Source: Embleya hyalina (GTDB lineage: Bacteria > Actinomycetota > Actinomycetes > Streptomycetales > Streptomycetaceae). From it: a stretch of 64,000 nucleotides of DNA. The notes beneath the pieces were generated by a model. The model was not told where the DNA came from. It ran no database searches and saw only the letters and a list, made by a program, of their open reading frames with translations. The translations under genes were made by a program, and so were the position numbers. The DNA lies in the NCBI RefSeq assembly GCF_003967355.1, contig NZ_BIFH01000017.1, forward strand, positions 209,065-273,064, written 5' to 3'. Below, piece by piece: positions 1 through 8,763 of the stretch (its first letter is position 1; the number at the start of each line of letters is the position of its first letter).

Positions 1-289
1 GAAGACGACCCCGACCCAGCCCCGAGACCTTCCCGCCACGACCCCGGCCCCCAGACCGCCACGCCACGACCCCGCCCCCGAGACCTCCCGCCACGCCCCG
101 ACACCGCCCCCAGACCTCCCTCACCACACCGCCCCCGAGACCTCGCCTCACACCACCGCCCCCAAGCCCCCAGCCACACCGCCCCCGAGATCTCCCCCCA
201 CACCACCGCCCCCAAGCCCCCAGCCACACCGCCCCCGAGATCTCCCCCCACACCACCGCCCCCAAGCCCCCAGCCACACCGCCCCGCCC
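1..289. repeat. Short tandem repeats downstream of the binding-protein gene
   Basis: No gene is visible here. Three consecutive 50-bp units lie at 131-180, 181-230 and 231-280. The last two are identical and the first differs at a few bases. Degenerate C-rich relatives of the same unit (cccgagacctcccgcc) fill 1-130. The tract is almost pure C and A on the + strand and ends next to the stop codon of the neighbouring minus-strand gene. It may continue beyond the left edge of the window. No function can be assigned. Confidence 0.75.
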
Positions 290-1888
290 CTACCCCCGCC
301 GATGCAGCCGCGCCACCGACAACCGCCCCACCGCCAACACGCGCGTATTCACCGACTCGACCCGCCCCGTCCGTCCCACCACGACCTTCGGATACACCGG
401 AGGAAGCACCACCGCGTCCCGTGCGACGATCTCCCCCGCCACCCGCGTGAGTCGCGCCCGTCGCGCGTTGTCCGGGGTCGCCGACGCCTCCTCGACGAGG
501 CGATCCAGTTCGGGGTTCGCATACCCCGTGCTCTCGGCCCCGGTCGACACCGCCGGCGCCAACGCCGCGAAGCCCGTACGCCCCACCGCGTACCCCGACC
601 CGCGCCGATCCACCAGTGCCGCGTCGAAGTCACCGACCCGTCGCCGCGCCGCCCACGTCGTCGCGTCCACCAGCTCGACCGCGACGGTGAACCCGACCCG
701 GTTCCACCCCTCGGCCAACACCCTTGCCACGTCCGGGAGTTCCCCGGCCTCCCCGATCACCGCAAGCAGCGTGAACCGCACGCCGCCCGGTGGCAACGGC
801 ACCGGCGCCTCGCCCAGCATCGCGGTGACCCGCTCCGGCTCCACCGTCGGCCCCGCCGTCGCGCTCGGGCTCGGCTTCGGCGACGCGGTCGGGCTGACTC
901 CCCGACCGTACGGGGTGTACTCCGGGTCCCAGCCCTCGTTGCCCGGCCCCAGCGGCCCCTGCCCGATCACCGCGTCGCCCCGGTACACGTCCCGCAGCAC
1001 GCGGGTGCGATCCATCCCGAACCCCAGCGCCCGCCGCACCGCGACGTCGTCGAACGGCGGCCGGCGCAGGTTCGGCAGTACCACCAGGTCGGCCGGCCCG
1101 CTCGCGGTCTGCACGTAGGTGTCGTCCGCCTTGCGCAGCCGCCGCACCTGATCGGGCGTCGGGTGCGGGTACACCGCGAGCCGGTGCGCCTTCAGATCGG
1201 CCACCGGATCGGCCGAGGCGCGGAACTCCAACGCGTCCGCCGGTGCGGCCTTGTCCCGATGGCCCGCCTCCCGGCACAGCACGACCGCGCCCCCGTCCGC
1301 GCTCGCCAACCGGAACGGCCCGGTGCCCACCAGCGCCCGAGGGTCCCCCAGGCTCGCCTGATGCGGGATCGGCAGACAGGCCAGGAACGCCCGGAGCGCC
1401 CCGAACGCACGCGGCAGCTCGATCCGTACCGTCCGCGTGTCCGGGGCCTCGATCGCGCCGAACCGCCCCGCCAGCCACGGCGCCCAGTCCCCCGCCGTCG
1501 CCGGGTCGTTCACCCGACGCAGACACGCCACCACATGCTCGGCGGTGAACGGATCCCCGTTGTGGAAGCGGGCGTCCGTCCGCAGCCGCACGGTCCAGCT
1601 CAGCCCGTTCGGCGCGATCAGCGGATCGGCCGCGGCCAGCACCGGCCCGATCGTGGTGTCGTCCCGGTAGGTGTACAGCGCCTCGACCACCGGGTCGGCG
1701 ATCCACCGGGTCGCCTCGGCGGTCGAGTGCACCGGATTGAGCACGTCGGGCAGCCGGGGCAGGCCCACCACGAGCGTGCCCCCCGACCGCGACTCGCGCC
1801 CGCCGCAGGCGGCGAGCAGGCCCGCGGACACCGCGGCCACCCCCGTACCGGCCCCCAGGGCAAGCACACGGCGACGGGACAAGGGCAT
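290..1888 (-). CDS. Family 5 ABC transporter substrate-binding lipoprotein
   Basis: This is a 532-residue extracytoplasmic solute-binding protein of the peptide/nickel/opine type (SBP_bac_5). It would be anchored outside the membrane and deliver a ligand to an ABC permease. The N-terminus is MPLSRRRVLALG, a twin-arginine-like stretch, followed by a hydrophobic segment and a lipobox ending LAAC, with Cys near residue 28. The mature protein starts GGRESRSGGTLVVGLP and keeps the family order, including LNPVHSTAEATRWI and a later FDDVAVRRALGFGMDR stretch. The start at 1888 is preferred over an upstream in-frame codon at 1939 because AAGGA lies about 8 bases before it and it gives a normal signal peptide. 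A Pro/Ser/Thr-rich insert (SPTASPKPSPSATAGP) sits mid-protein. No permease or ATPase genes are adjacent, so it is an orphan binding protein of unknown ligand. Confidence 0.85.
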   Translation of the reverse strand: MPLSRRRVLALGAGTGVAAVSAGLLAACGGRESRSGGTLVVGLPRLPDVLNPVHSTAEATRWIADPVVEALYTYRDDTTIGPVLAAADPLIAPNGLSWTVRLRTDARFHNGDPFTAEHVVACLRRVNDPATAGDWAPWLAGRFGAIEAPDTRTVRIELPRAFGALRAFLACLPIPHQASLGDPRALVGTGPFRLASADGGAVVLCREAGHRDKAAPADALEFRASADPVADLKAHRLAVYPHPTPDQVRRLRKADDTYVQTASGPADLVVLPNLRRPPFDDVAVRRALGFGMDRTRVLRDVYRGDAVIGQGPLGPGNEGWDPEYTPYGRGVSPTASPKPSPSATAGPTVEPERVTAMLGEAPVPLPPGGVRFTLLAVIGEAGELPDVARVLAEGWNRVGFTVAVELVDATTWAARRRVGDFDAALVDRRGSGYAVGRTGFAALAPAVSTGAESTGYANPELDRLVEEASATPDNARRARLTRVAGEIVARDAVVLPPVYPKVVVGRTGRVESVNTRVLAVGRLSVARLHRRG

Positions 1889-2008
1889 CCGACGGTCCTT
1901 CCGAAACAACCCACGCGACCGACAACCGGGACCCGACAACCGGAAACCGACGGTCGAATCAACCAGGGCAAGCGGGTCACAAATGTCAAAAAGGTCAGAC
2001 CAAAAAGG

Positions 2009-2971
2009 TCAGACAGTGAAAACGATCTTCCCGAACACGTCACCCTCCGCCAACCGCCGGAACCCCTCGACCGCCTCGCCCAACGGCAGCACCGAATCGA
2101 TCAGCGGCCGCACCCCACCATGCGCGCACAGCCGAAGCAGCCCCGCGAGTTCGTCCCTGTCGCCCATCGTCGAGCCGACCACGCGCAGTTCGTTGAAGAA
2201 GATCCGGGTCAATTCGGCGGCCGGCGGCCGATCGCCCGAGGTGGCCCCCGAGATCACGATCGTGCCGCCAGGCTTCAGGCTCTTGATCGAGTGCGACCAG
2301 GTGGCCGCGCCGACCGTCTCCATCACCGCGTCCACCCGCTCGGGCAAGCGCGCGCCCGAGGCGAACGCCGCGTCGGCGCCGAGTTCCACCGCCCGCGCGC
2401 CCTTGGCCTCGTCCCGGCTGGTCACCCACACGCGGTACCCGGCCGCCTTCCCGAGCACGACCAGCGCGGTGGCCACCCCGCCGCCGGCGCCCTGGACCAG
2501 GATCGTGCCGCCCGGCCGCACGCCCGAGTTGGTGAACAACATCCGATACGCCGTCAGCCACGCCGTCGGCAGGCAGCACGCCTGCTCGAAGCTCAGCTCG
2601 GCGGGCTTGGGCAGCAGGTTCCAGCGCGGTACGGCGACCTTCTCGGCGAAGGTGCCGTCGTAGCGTTCGGTCAGGATCGACCGGGGCTCGTCGGTCCCGA
2701 GCCCGCCGATCACCGAGTGCACGACGACCTCGTTGCCGTCCTCGTCGATCCCGGCCGCGTCACAGCCCAGGATCATCGGCAACTGCTTCTCGGAGATGCC
2801 CACACCCTTGAGCGACCACAGGTCGTGGTGGTTCAGCGAGGCGGCCTTGACCGTGACGGTCGTCCATCCCGGCGGCAGTGCCCCGTCCGCGCCGGGCTCG
2901 GGTCGTTCCCCGAGCCGGAGACCGGACAGCGGGTCCTGGGCATCGATGCGCACGGCACTCACGGCAAACAT
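2009..2971 (-). CDS. Zinc-type alcohol dehydrogenase / quinone oxidoreductase-like protein
   Basis: A 320-residue member of the medium-chain dehydrogenase/reductase superfamily, probably an NAD(P)H-dependent oxidoreductase. A GroES-like N-terminal domain (about residues 25-125) carries LNHHDLWSLKGVG. The Rossmann domain has the cofactor loop VQGAGGGVATALVVLG near residue 155. Length and architecture are normal for the zinc-lacking quinone-reductase/crotonyl-CoA-reductase-like branch, and the substrate is unknown. A TAGGGT box (minus strand, 2978-2983) lies 6 bases before the ATG and there is no Shine-Dalgarno sequence, so the message is probably leaderless. It has its own promoter, because a strong hairpin separates it from the upstream malic enzyme gene. 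Confidence 0.85.
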   Translation of the reverse strand: MFAVSAVRIDAQDPLSGLRLGERPEPGADGALPPGWTTVTVKAASLNHHDLWSLKGVGISEKQLPMILGCDAAGIDEDGNEVVVHSVIGGLGTDEPRSILTERYDGTFAEKVAVPRWNLLPKPAELSFEQACCLPTAWLTAYRMLFTNSGVRPGGTILVQGAGGGVATALVVLGKAAGYRVWVTSRDEAKGARAVELGADAAFASGARLPERVDAVMETVGAATWSHSIKSLKPGGTIVISGATSGDRPPAAELTRIFFNELRVVGSTMGDRDELAGLLRLCAHGGVRPLIDSVLPLGEAVEGFRRLAEGDVFGKIVFTV

Positions 2972-2997
2972 GCAGGCACCCTACTGACGCCGGCGAC

Positions 2998-3037
2998 GAG
3001 CCGAGGGGCCCACCCGCCCGGGTGGGCCCCTCGGCTC
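2998..3037 (-). terminator. Hairpin terminator of the malic enzyme gene
   Basis: A perfect 18-bp inverted repeat with a 4-base loop lies between the malic enzyme stop codon and the next minus-strand start. There is no long T tract, which is common for terminators in this group. Confidence 0.75.
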
Positions 3038-3116
3038 TCGGCGGCCGTGGCCGCGCGTCGATCGTCGAACGGTCGGCGAGGAGCCGTCGGACGATCGGCG
3101 ATCCACGGACCGCGGC

Positions 3117-4310
3117 TCAGACGCGCGCCACGCCGTCCCGGCGCGCGGCCTCGGCCACCGCCTTGGTCACCGCCGGCGCGACCCGCTCGTCGAACGGCGA
3201 CGGAATCACCCGGTCGGGCGCCAGCTCGTCGGCGACGACCGCGGCCAGCGCCTCGGCGGCGGCCACCTTCATCCCCTCGGTGATCCGCTTGGCGCGCACC
3301 GACAGGGCACCGGCGAACACACCCGGGAAGGCCAGCACGTTGTTGATCTGGTTCGGGTAGTCGCTGCGCCCGGTGGCGACCACGGCCGCGTACTTGTGCG
3401 CGACGTCCGGGTCGATCTCCGGGTTCGGGTTGGCCATCGCGAAGATGATCGCCTCGGGCGCCATCGTCGCCACGACGTCCTCCGCCACCTTGCCCGCGGA
3501 GACCCCGAGGAAGACGTCGGCGCCCTTCATCGCGACCTCGATGCCGCCGCGCAGCCCGGCCTTGTTGGTCAGCTCGGCGATCATCCGCTTGATCGGCGTC
3601 AGGTCGTCGCGGCCCTCGTGCACGATGCCCCGGCTGTCCACCACGCACAGGTCGCCGATGCCCGCCTCGATCAGGATCTTGGCGATCGCGATGCCCGCCG
3701 CGCCCGCGCCCGAGATGACCGCGCGCAGGTCGCCGAGGCCGCGTCCGGTCACCGTGGCCGCGTTGCGCAGCGCGGCCAGCGCGACGATCGCGGTGCCGTG
3801 CTGGTCGTCGTGGAAGACCGGGATGGACACCCGCTCCTGGAGCCGGCGCTCGACCTCGAAGCAGCGCGGGGCGCTGATGTCCTCCAGGTTGATTCCGCCG
3901 AACGAGGGCGCGAGCCGGGCGATGGTGTCCACCAGCTCGTCCACGTCGGTGCAGTCGAGCGCGATCGGCACCGCGTCGACGCCGCCGAACTGCTTGAACA
4001 GGATCGCCTTGCCCTCCATCACCGGCAGCGACGCGGCCGGACCGATGTCGCCCAGGCCGAGCACGGCGGTGCCGTCGGTGACGACCGCGACCGTGTTGGA
4101 CACCCACGTGTAGTCGTGGACCAGCTCCGGGTTCTCCGCGATGGCCGTGCAGACACGTGCCACACCGGGCGTGTAGGCCAGCGACAGGTCGTCGCGATCA
4201 CGCACCGGGACGGTCGAGCGAACTTCCATTTTCCCGCCCCGGTGCAGGGCGAAGACCGGATCGAGTTCGTCCGTCGCCATGCTGTCCGTGGGGATGATCT
4301 CCGCTGCCAC
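3117..4310 (-). CDS. NAD-dependent malic enzyme
   Basis: A 397-residue malate dehydrogenase (oxaloacetate-decarboxylating) that turns malate into pyruvate, CO2 and NAD(P)H. Visible landmarks are SLAYTPGVARVC, the catalytic/metal region VTDGTAVLGLGDIGP, VMEGKAILFKQFGG, and the Rossmann motif ISGAGAAGIAIAKIL. It is the short bacterial form, without a phosphotransacetylase domain. Start: GTG at 4310 has GAGGGG 5 bases upstream. An in-frame codon at 4340 would add 10 residues but lacks a ribosome-binding site. The gene is transcribed alone and ends in the hairpin at 2998-3037. Confidence 0.93.
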   Translation of the reverse strand: MAAEIIPTDSMATDELDPVFALHRGGKMEVRSTVPVRDRDDLSLAYTPGVARVCTAIAENPELVHDYTWVSNTVAVVTDGTAVLGLGDIGPAASLPVMEGKAILFKQFGGVDAVPIALDCTDVDELVDTIARLAPSFGGINLEDISAPRCFEVERRLQERVSIPVFHDDQHGTAIVALAALRNAATVTGRGLGDLRAVISGAGAAGIAIAKILIEAGIGDLCVVDSRGIVHEGRDDLTPIKRMIAELTNKAGLRGGIEVAMKGADVFLGVSAGKVAEDVVATMAPEAIIFAMANPNPEIDPDVAHKYAAVVATGRSDYPNQINNVLAFPGVFAGALSVRAKRITEGMKVAAAEALAAVVADELAPDRVIPSPFDERVAPAVTKAVAEAARRDGVARV

Positions 4311-4657
4311 AGTGACCCCTCTTATCGACTTCATCGACATTGCTCAGTGGAAGTGCAGCTCTCGGAACGCGAGCGCCGGCTGCATTACCTCAGCGGTATC
4401 GGCGCCTCGTGCAGCGCACATGATCCGGCTGAGAGTACGGGGGTCACCCGTGACGCCGATTTTGGCACACCCCCCGAACGGGGGTACGCCGGGGCGATGA
4501 ACCGATTACCACCTTTTTGTGATGGCCCGTCAGACCCTGGTGCACCCGGCCCAGACGCTAGTGCCACGGGGGGTACGCTGACAGTAACCGCCGCCACATC
4601 CGTCAGGTCGTTCCGGGCGAATCGCGCGCCGATCGTCCGCGCGAGGAAGGGCAGCCG
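4311..4657. promoter_or_regulatory. Divergent intergenic region, malic enzyme / CGNR protein
   Basis: About 350 bases separate two divergent genes, so both promoters should lie here. A short less GC-rich patch occurs around 4495-4530. A possible -10 sequence TACGCT is at 4574-4579 for the rightward gene. No operator of a recognised family and no small gene were found. Confidence 0.35.
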
Positions 4658-5224
4658 TTGGACCTCTCCGCGTACGCCGAGCACGCGGTCCGCCTGGTCA
4701 ACACCGAACAGCCGGCCCGCGGCGAGGACCTGCTGCGCTCCCCCGACGACGTGCCCGCGCTGATCGCACCCGTTCGGCGGATCCCGTCCCGGGTGACGGA
4801 CGGTGACGTGGCCCGGCTGCGCTCGGTCCGCACCCGCCTGCGCGCCGTCTTCACCGCCGCCGCGGCCGGACGCGAGGCGGACGCGGTGGCGACGCTGAAC
4901 GGACTGCTCGCCGAATTCCCCGTCCACCCGCGCCTGACCGGCCACGACGCCAGTCCGTGGCACCTGCACCTGGCGGGCGACGCGGTCGGCGCGGCCGAGG
5001 GCTTCGCCGCCATCGCCGGCATGGGCCTGGCCGTGCAGTTGGCCACGCACGGTATCGACCGACTCGGCGTCTGCCGGGCGCTCCCGTGCCGGAACGTGTT
5101 CCTGGACCTGTCCGCAAATCGCTCCCGCCGGCACTGTTCGGACCGGTGCACCTCCCGGGCCAACGTGGCCCTGTACCGGGCCCGGCGCCGGGCTCGGGAG
5201 CCGCAACCCGACCGACATACCTGA
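4658..5224 (+). CDS. ABATE/CGNR-type zinc-finger protein
   Basis: A 188-residue protein of the ABATE plus zf-CGNR family, thought to be a stress-related transcriptional regulator. The N-terminal part (1-140) is the ABATE-type domain, beginning MDLSAYAEHAVRLVNTE. The C-terminal zinc finger has two Cys pairs: LGVCRALPCRNVF and RRHCSDRCTSRANVALYR. The family normally reads CGNR or CANR at the last motif; here it is CTSR, so one signature residue is changed although the Cys residues are kept. Start: TTG at 4658 with GAGGAAGGG about 7 bases upstream. The function of the family is poorly known. Confidence 0.85.
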   Translation: MDLSAYAEHAVRLVNTEQPARGEDLLRSPDDVPALIAPVRRIPSRVTDGDVARLRSVRTRLRAVFTAAAAGREADAVATLNGLLAEFPVHPRLTGHDASPWHLHLAGDAVGAAEGFAAIAGMGLAVQLATHGIDRLGVCRALPCRNVFLDLSANRSRRHCSDRCTSRANVALYRARRRAREPQPDRHT

Positions 5225-5494
5225 CATTTGCGGGTTGGCGCGCGGTCGACTGTGGCACATGTACATGGACGGCTTGATCTCCCGGTGCGAAATTACCAAA
5301 GTCGGGTACACTACGTACTCGTCAAATCACATATCGTGACGTACCGTCGGGTGGACGGTTCCCGGGTCGTTCCCGCCCACGTTCGCGCATCGATGACGAC
5401 AGTTGTCGGCCGGCGCGGTAGCGTCGCTGGGGTTCCCCGACATCGGTGGTGACCGCCTCCGGCGGCCACCCACAGCAGCACCTTGGAGGTGAGG

Positions 5495-5926
5495 GTGTCC
5501 CAGCGATCCGCACACACCGCGGACGAGGCCGGCACCGGGCAGCGTGACTTCGTCGAGGTCCGACTGCCTGCCGAAGGTGCCTATCTCTCCGTCCTGCGCA
5601 CCGCCACGGCGGGCCTCGCGGCCCGACTCGACTTCACCCTGGACGAGATCGAGGATCTGCGCATCGCGGTGGACGAGGCGTGCGCGATGTTGCTCGACCA
5701 GACGGTGGCCGGCGGAGTCCTCTCCTGCGTGTTCAACCTGGTGGGCGACGCGTTGCACGTGACCGTGTCCGCGCCGACCACCGACGGTCGAACACCCGCG
5801 CGCGACACGTTCGCCTGGACCGTCCTGTCGGCGCTGGCCGGCGAGGTGGACGCCACGGTGAGCGACGACAAGGTGGTCGCCATCAGCCTGCACAAGAAGC
5901 GCGGTGGCGGGCCGGAGCAGACGTGA
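5495..5926 (+). CDS. Anti-sigma factor (RsbW/UshX type), partner of the next gene
   Basis: A 143-residue GHKL-fold anti-sigma factor expected to hold the adjacent SigB/F-family sigma factor inactive. The core reads DEIEDLRIAVDEACAMLLDQ, which corresponds to the N-box helix, although the usual ATP-contacting Asn is not obvious. A C-terminal strand VVAISLHKKR follows. Start: GTG at 5495 with GGAGGTGA just upstream; a TTG at 5483 overlaps that site and is rejected. Its TGA overlaps the sigma-factor GTG, so the two are translationally coupled. From memory, the order matches ushX-sigH of Streptomyces. No anti-anti-sigma gene is adjacent. Confidence 0.88.
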   Translation: MSQRSAHTADEAGTGQRDFVEVRLPAEGAYLSVLRTATAGLAARLDFTLDEIEDLRIAVDEACAMLLDQTVAGGVLSCVFNLVGDALHVTVSAPTTDGRTPARDTFAWTVLSALAGEVDATVSDDKVVAISLHKKRGGGPEQT

Positions 5927-6903
5927 GCAGTGGTGTTGAAGGCGCGGCCAACGAACCGCAGCCGAGCGCGGCCTCACCCGACGAGGCCGCCGGGCGCGGC
6001 CGAGGGGAGGGTGAGGGCATGGTGAGCGACGCGAGTATGACGATGGACGGTGGCGTCGAGGCGACGGGGTCGGCGCAGCCTGCCGGAGCCGCCGGACCCA
6101 CGGGTCCCGCGGTGCCGAATCGGCGGCGGGCCGGTTCCGAACGCCACGCCCACGACCGCGAGGTCGCGCGGGGCCTGTTCGCCCGGTTGGCGGAGCTCGA
6201 ATCGGATCCGCCGGCCCGGGCCGCGGTGCGCGATCGACTGGTGGAGATGCATCTGCCGCTGGTCGAGCACCTGGCCCGCCGGTTCCGCAATCGCGGCGAG
6301 CCGCTCGACGACCTGATCCAGGTGGCCACCATCGGCCTGATCAAGTCGGTGGACCGGTTCGACTCGGATCGCGGTGTCGAATTCTCGACCTACGCGACGC
6401 CGACCATCGTCGGCGAGATCAAGCGTCACTTCCGGGACAAGGGCTGGGCGGTGCGGGTGCCGCGCCGACTCCAGGAGCTACGGCTCGCGTTGACCTCGGC
6501 CACCGCCGAGTTGTCCCAGCGCAACGGCAGGTCCCCCACGGTCGCCGAACTCGCCGTGCAGTTGGGGATCTCCGAGGAGGAGGTGCTCGAAGGCCTCGAA
6601 TCGGCCAACGCCTACAGCACGCTGTCGCTGGACGTGCCGGACACCGACGACGATTCGCCGGCCGTCGCCGACACGTTGGGCGCCGAGGACGACGCGCTGG
6701 AGGGGGTCGAGTATCGCGAGTCGCTCAAGCCGCTCCTGGAGCAGTTGCCGCCGCGCGAGAAGAAGATCCTGCTGCTGCGCTTCTTCGGCAACATGACCCA
6801 GTCCCAGATCGCGCAGGAGGTCGGCATCTCCCAGATGCACGTCTCGAGGCTGTTGGCGCGCACGCTCGCGCAGTTGCGCGAGCGCCTGCTGGTCGAGGAG
6901 TAG
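5923..6903 (+). CDS. sigH: SigB/SigF-family sigma factor (SigH-like)
   Basis: A 326-residue stress/development sigma factor. Region 2 is VEHLARRFRNRGEPLDDLIQ followed by ATIGLIKSVDRFD and FSTYATPTIVGEIKRHF. Region 3 includes NGRSPTVAELAVQLGISEEE. Region 4 is LPPREKKILLLRFFGNMTQ with the helix-turn-helix IAQEVGISQMHVSRLL. About 90 residues of low-complexity N-terminal extension precede region 2. Downstream start codons (for example ATG 6019) could give shorter forms, as is known for SigH of Streptomyces. GTG 5923 overlaps the anti-sigma stop. The sigH name rests on gene order and family, so a sigF-type relative is the alternative. Confidence 0.88.
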   Translation: MSSGVEGAANEPQPSAASPDEAAGRGRGEGEGMVSDASMTMDGGVEATGSAQPAGAAGPTGPAVPNRRRAGSERHAHDREVARGLFARLAELESDPPARAAVRDRLVEMHLPLVEHLARRFRNRGEPLDDLIQVATIGLIKSVDRFDSDRGVEFSTYATPTIVGEIKRHFRDKGWAVRVPRRLQELRLALTSATAELSQRNGRSPTVAELAVQLGISEEEVLEGLESANAYSTLSLDVPDTDDDSPAVADTLGAEDDALEGVEYRESLKPLLEQLPPREKKILLLRFFGNMTQSQIAQEVGISQMHVSRLLARTLAQLRERLLVEE

Positions 6904-6950
6904 CACCGGAGCGGCACCGGGCACGAGGTGTGCGCGGGTGTGCACGTGCG

Positions 6951-6982
6951 GCGGCCCCGGACCGATGTCGGTCCGGGGCCGC
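6951..6982 (+). terminator. Terminator between the sigma gene and the convergent membrane gene
   Basis: A perfect 12-bp GC stem (6951-6962 with 6971-6982) lies between convergent genes, so it could serve both strands. Confidence 0.75.
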
Positions 6983-7010
6983 TCGCTTCGCCGAGTCGGT
7001 GTCCGCGCGC

Positions 7011-7445
7011 TCAGGCCCGCCGGGTCCGGTGCCGCGTTTCGAGCGCCTTGTACATCCCGGGGGTGCCGAGCGTGCCGATGGTGGCCACGCCCACGATCAT
7101 GGTCGCGATCCCGATCGCCATCTGATCCGCCTTGATCAGGTACCAGCCCATGCCGACGACGATCAGATTGGCGGTGATCGCCGGCGATCGGCTCCAGCGC
7201 CGGCCGCGCACCATGCCGACGAAGGCGGCGACTATCCCGGCGGCGAGGATCAGCAGGTAGATGCCGATCGCCACACCCTCCGAGGAGTTGGTCGGATGGC
7301 CGAACTCGCTGCGGAAGGTCAGATAGAGGGCGTAGCCGAGGAGCGCGAACGCCTCGACACCGACCACCGCGGTACAGACGCGCCAGGTGAGCGGGAGGGC
7401 CCCGGCGGGGTCCGGCTGGTCCTGGGCGGAAGGGCTCTCGGTCAC
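7011..7445 (-). CDS. Small integral membrane protein
   Basis: A 144-residue protein with four hydrophobic segments: WRVCTAVVGVEAFALLGYAL, GVAIGIYLLILAAGIVAAFV, ITANLIVVGMGWYLI and MAIGIATMIVGVATIG. The tail is basic. No enzymatic motif is visible. A TACAGT box lies 6 bases before the GTG on the minus strand, with no clear ribosome-binding site, which suggests a leaderless message. It is divergent from the lipid kinase gene across 73 bases. The position next to a sigH-like gene is conserved in Streptomyces as far as I recall, but no function is known. Confidence 0.8.
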   Translation of the reverse strand: MTESPSAQDQPDPAGALPLTWRVCTAVVGVEAFALLGYALYLTFRSEFGHPTNSSEGVAIGIYLLILAAGIVAAFVGMVRGRRWSRSPAITANLIVVGMGWYLIKADQMAIGIATMIVGVATIGTLGTPGMYKALETRHRTRRA

Positions 7446-7518
7446 CCCAAGACTGTAACCTCGGGCCGGTGCGGTCCGGGCCGGGGGCGTCCTACCCGCC
7501 GGTAGATACCCTGTCGTA

Positions 7519-8448
7519 ATGCGTGCCCTTCTCGTCGTGAACCCCAAGGCCACGACCACCAGTGAGCGGACCCGCGACGTGCTGGCACACGCGCTCGCCG
7601 GCGACCTCAAGCTCGACGTGGTGAGCACCGAGCACCGGGGCCATGCCGCGGAGCTGGCCCGACAGGCGGCCGACGACGGCATCGACCTGGTGATCGCGCT
7701 CGGCGGCGACGGCACGGTCAACGAGGTGGCCAACGGCCTCCTGGCGGCGGGCCCGGCCCCCTCGCTGCCGGCGGTCGCGGTGGTCCCGGGCGGCAGTACC
7801 AACGTCTTCGCCCGCTCGCTCGGACTGCCCAACGACCCGGTCGAGGCGACCGGCCTGCTGCTCGACGCGCTGCGCGCGGGCCGCAGTCGGGAGATCGGCC
7901 TGGGTCTGGCCGACGAGCGCTGGTTCCTGTTCTGCGCCGGGTTCGGCTTCGACGCCGAGGTGGTCGGACGGGTGGAGCACCGACGGGCCGGCGGCCGGCG
8001 GGCCACCCCGGGGTTGTACGTACGCTCCGCGATGCACCGCTTCGTCGGCGGTCGCGACGCGCGCAGGCACGGGCCGCTCACGCTGGAGGTCCCGGGCGCG
8101 GACCCGATCGGGGGAATCTGCCTCGGCATAGTCCAGAACACGGTCCCGTGGACGTTTTTGCGCAATCGACCACTGAATCCCTGTCCGCAAGCGTCATATG
8201 ACACCGGATTGGACCTCTTCGCGCTCACCCGGATGACAACACTGCCCACATTGCGCCATCTGGCCCAGATGCTGGGCTCCACGGGTAATGCTCCACACGG
8301 GCGTCACGTCGTGTCCCTGCACGACTGCGATGCGTTCACTCTTCGGGCTGAAGAACCTGTTTCCCTTCAGGTCGATGGGGACCATCTGGGAGAACATCGG
8401 AGTGTGACCTTCAGGGGGGTTCCCCGTGCACTGCGTGTGATTGTGTGA
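7519..8448 (+). CDS. Diacylglycerol/lipid kinase family protein
   Basis: A 309-residue DAGK-catalytic-domain protein that would use ATP to phosphorylate a lipid such as diacylglycerol at the membrane. It starts MRALLVVNPKATTTSERTRD. The nucleotide loop ALGGDGTVNEVANGLL is near residue 57, and a PGGSTNVFARSLGLP segment follows, both diagnostic. The C-terminal domain is the usual beta-sandwich. The actual lipid substrate cannot be told. A TACCCT box (7507-7512) sits 6 bases before the ATG, with no Shine-Dalgarno sequence. Confidence 0.88.
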   Translation: MRALLVVNPKATTTSERTRDVLAHALAGDLKLDVVSTEHRGHAAELARQAADDGIDLVIALGGDGTVNEVANGLLAAGPAPSLPAVAVVPGGSTNVFARSLGLPNDPVEATGLLLDALRAGRSREIGLGLADERWFLFCAGFGFDAEVVGRVEHRRAGGRRATPGLYVRSAMHRFVGGRDARRHGPLTLEVPGADPIGGICLGIVQNTVPWTFLRNRPLNPCPQASYDTGLDLFALTRMTTLPTLRHLAQMLGSTGNAPHGRHVVSLHDCDAFTLRAEEPVSLQVDGDHLGEHRSVTFRGVPRALRVIV

Positions 8449-8763
8449 GTGGAAGGGCCTTTTGGCCTTTCACTCGAACGCGAATACCCCGTTCATCCCT
8501 TCGATGTAGTGGTGTGACCTAGTCGACACCGATGATTTAAAAAATCCTGGCCCAAGGGGGTTGTATCGGAGGCCGAGGTTTGTAAGGCTCTACGAGGCGG
8601 CAGGGACGTGGCCGAAAGGTCATCTTCACCGCCCGAATCCACTGCCAAACCTGGGGACCGACTCCGTCGGCCCCTTGCTTGTCGGGGGGTTCGTGAAAGC
8701 GTTCACATTCACAAGCCACAGCGGGGCCGGAAGCCCTTGCTGACCCACGAGGAGTTGGACCGC
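8449..8763 (+). promoter_or_regulatory. Long leader/promoter region of wblE
   Basis: These 315 bases lie between the lipid kinase and wblE. An imperfect hairpin at about 8447-8475 (stem with a TTTT loop) could end the kinase transcript. A local AT-rich block (gatttaaaaaatcc, about 8532-8545) is unusual for this genome. The rest is probably a long untranslated leader, since the only good ribosome-binding site is directly before 8764. No small gene was recognised. Confidence 0.45.

Noticed and set aside
302-3283. Very long + strand open frame (993 codons)
   Set aside because: It is antisense to three recognisable minus-strand genes and rich in Arg, His and Pro, a normal artefact of high third-position GC.
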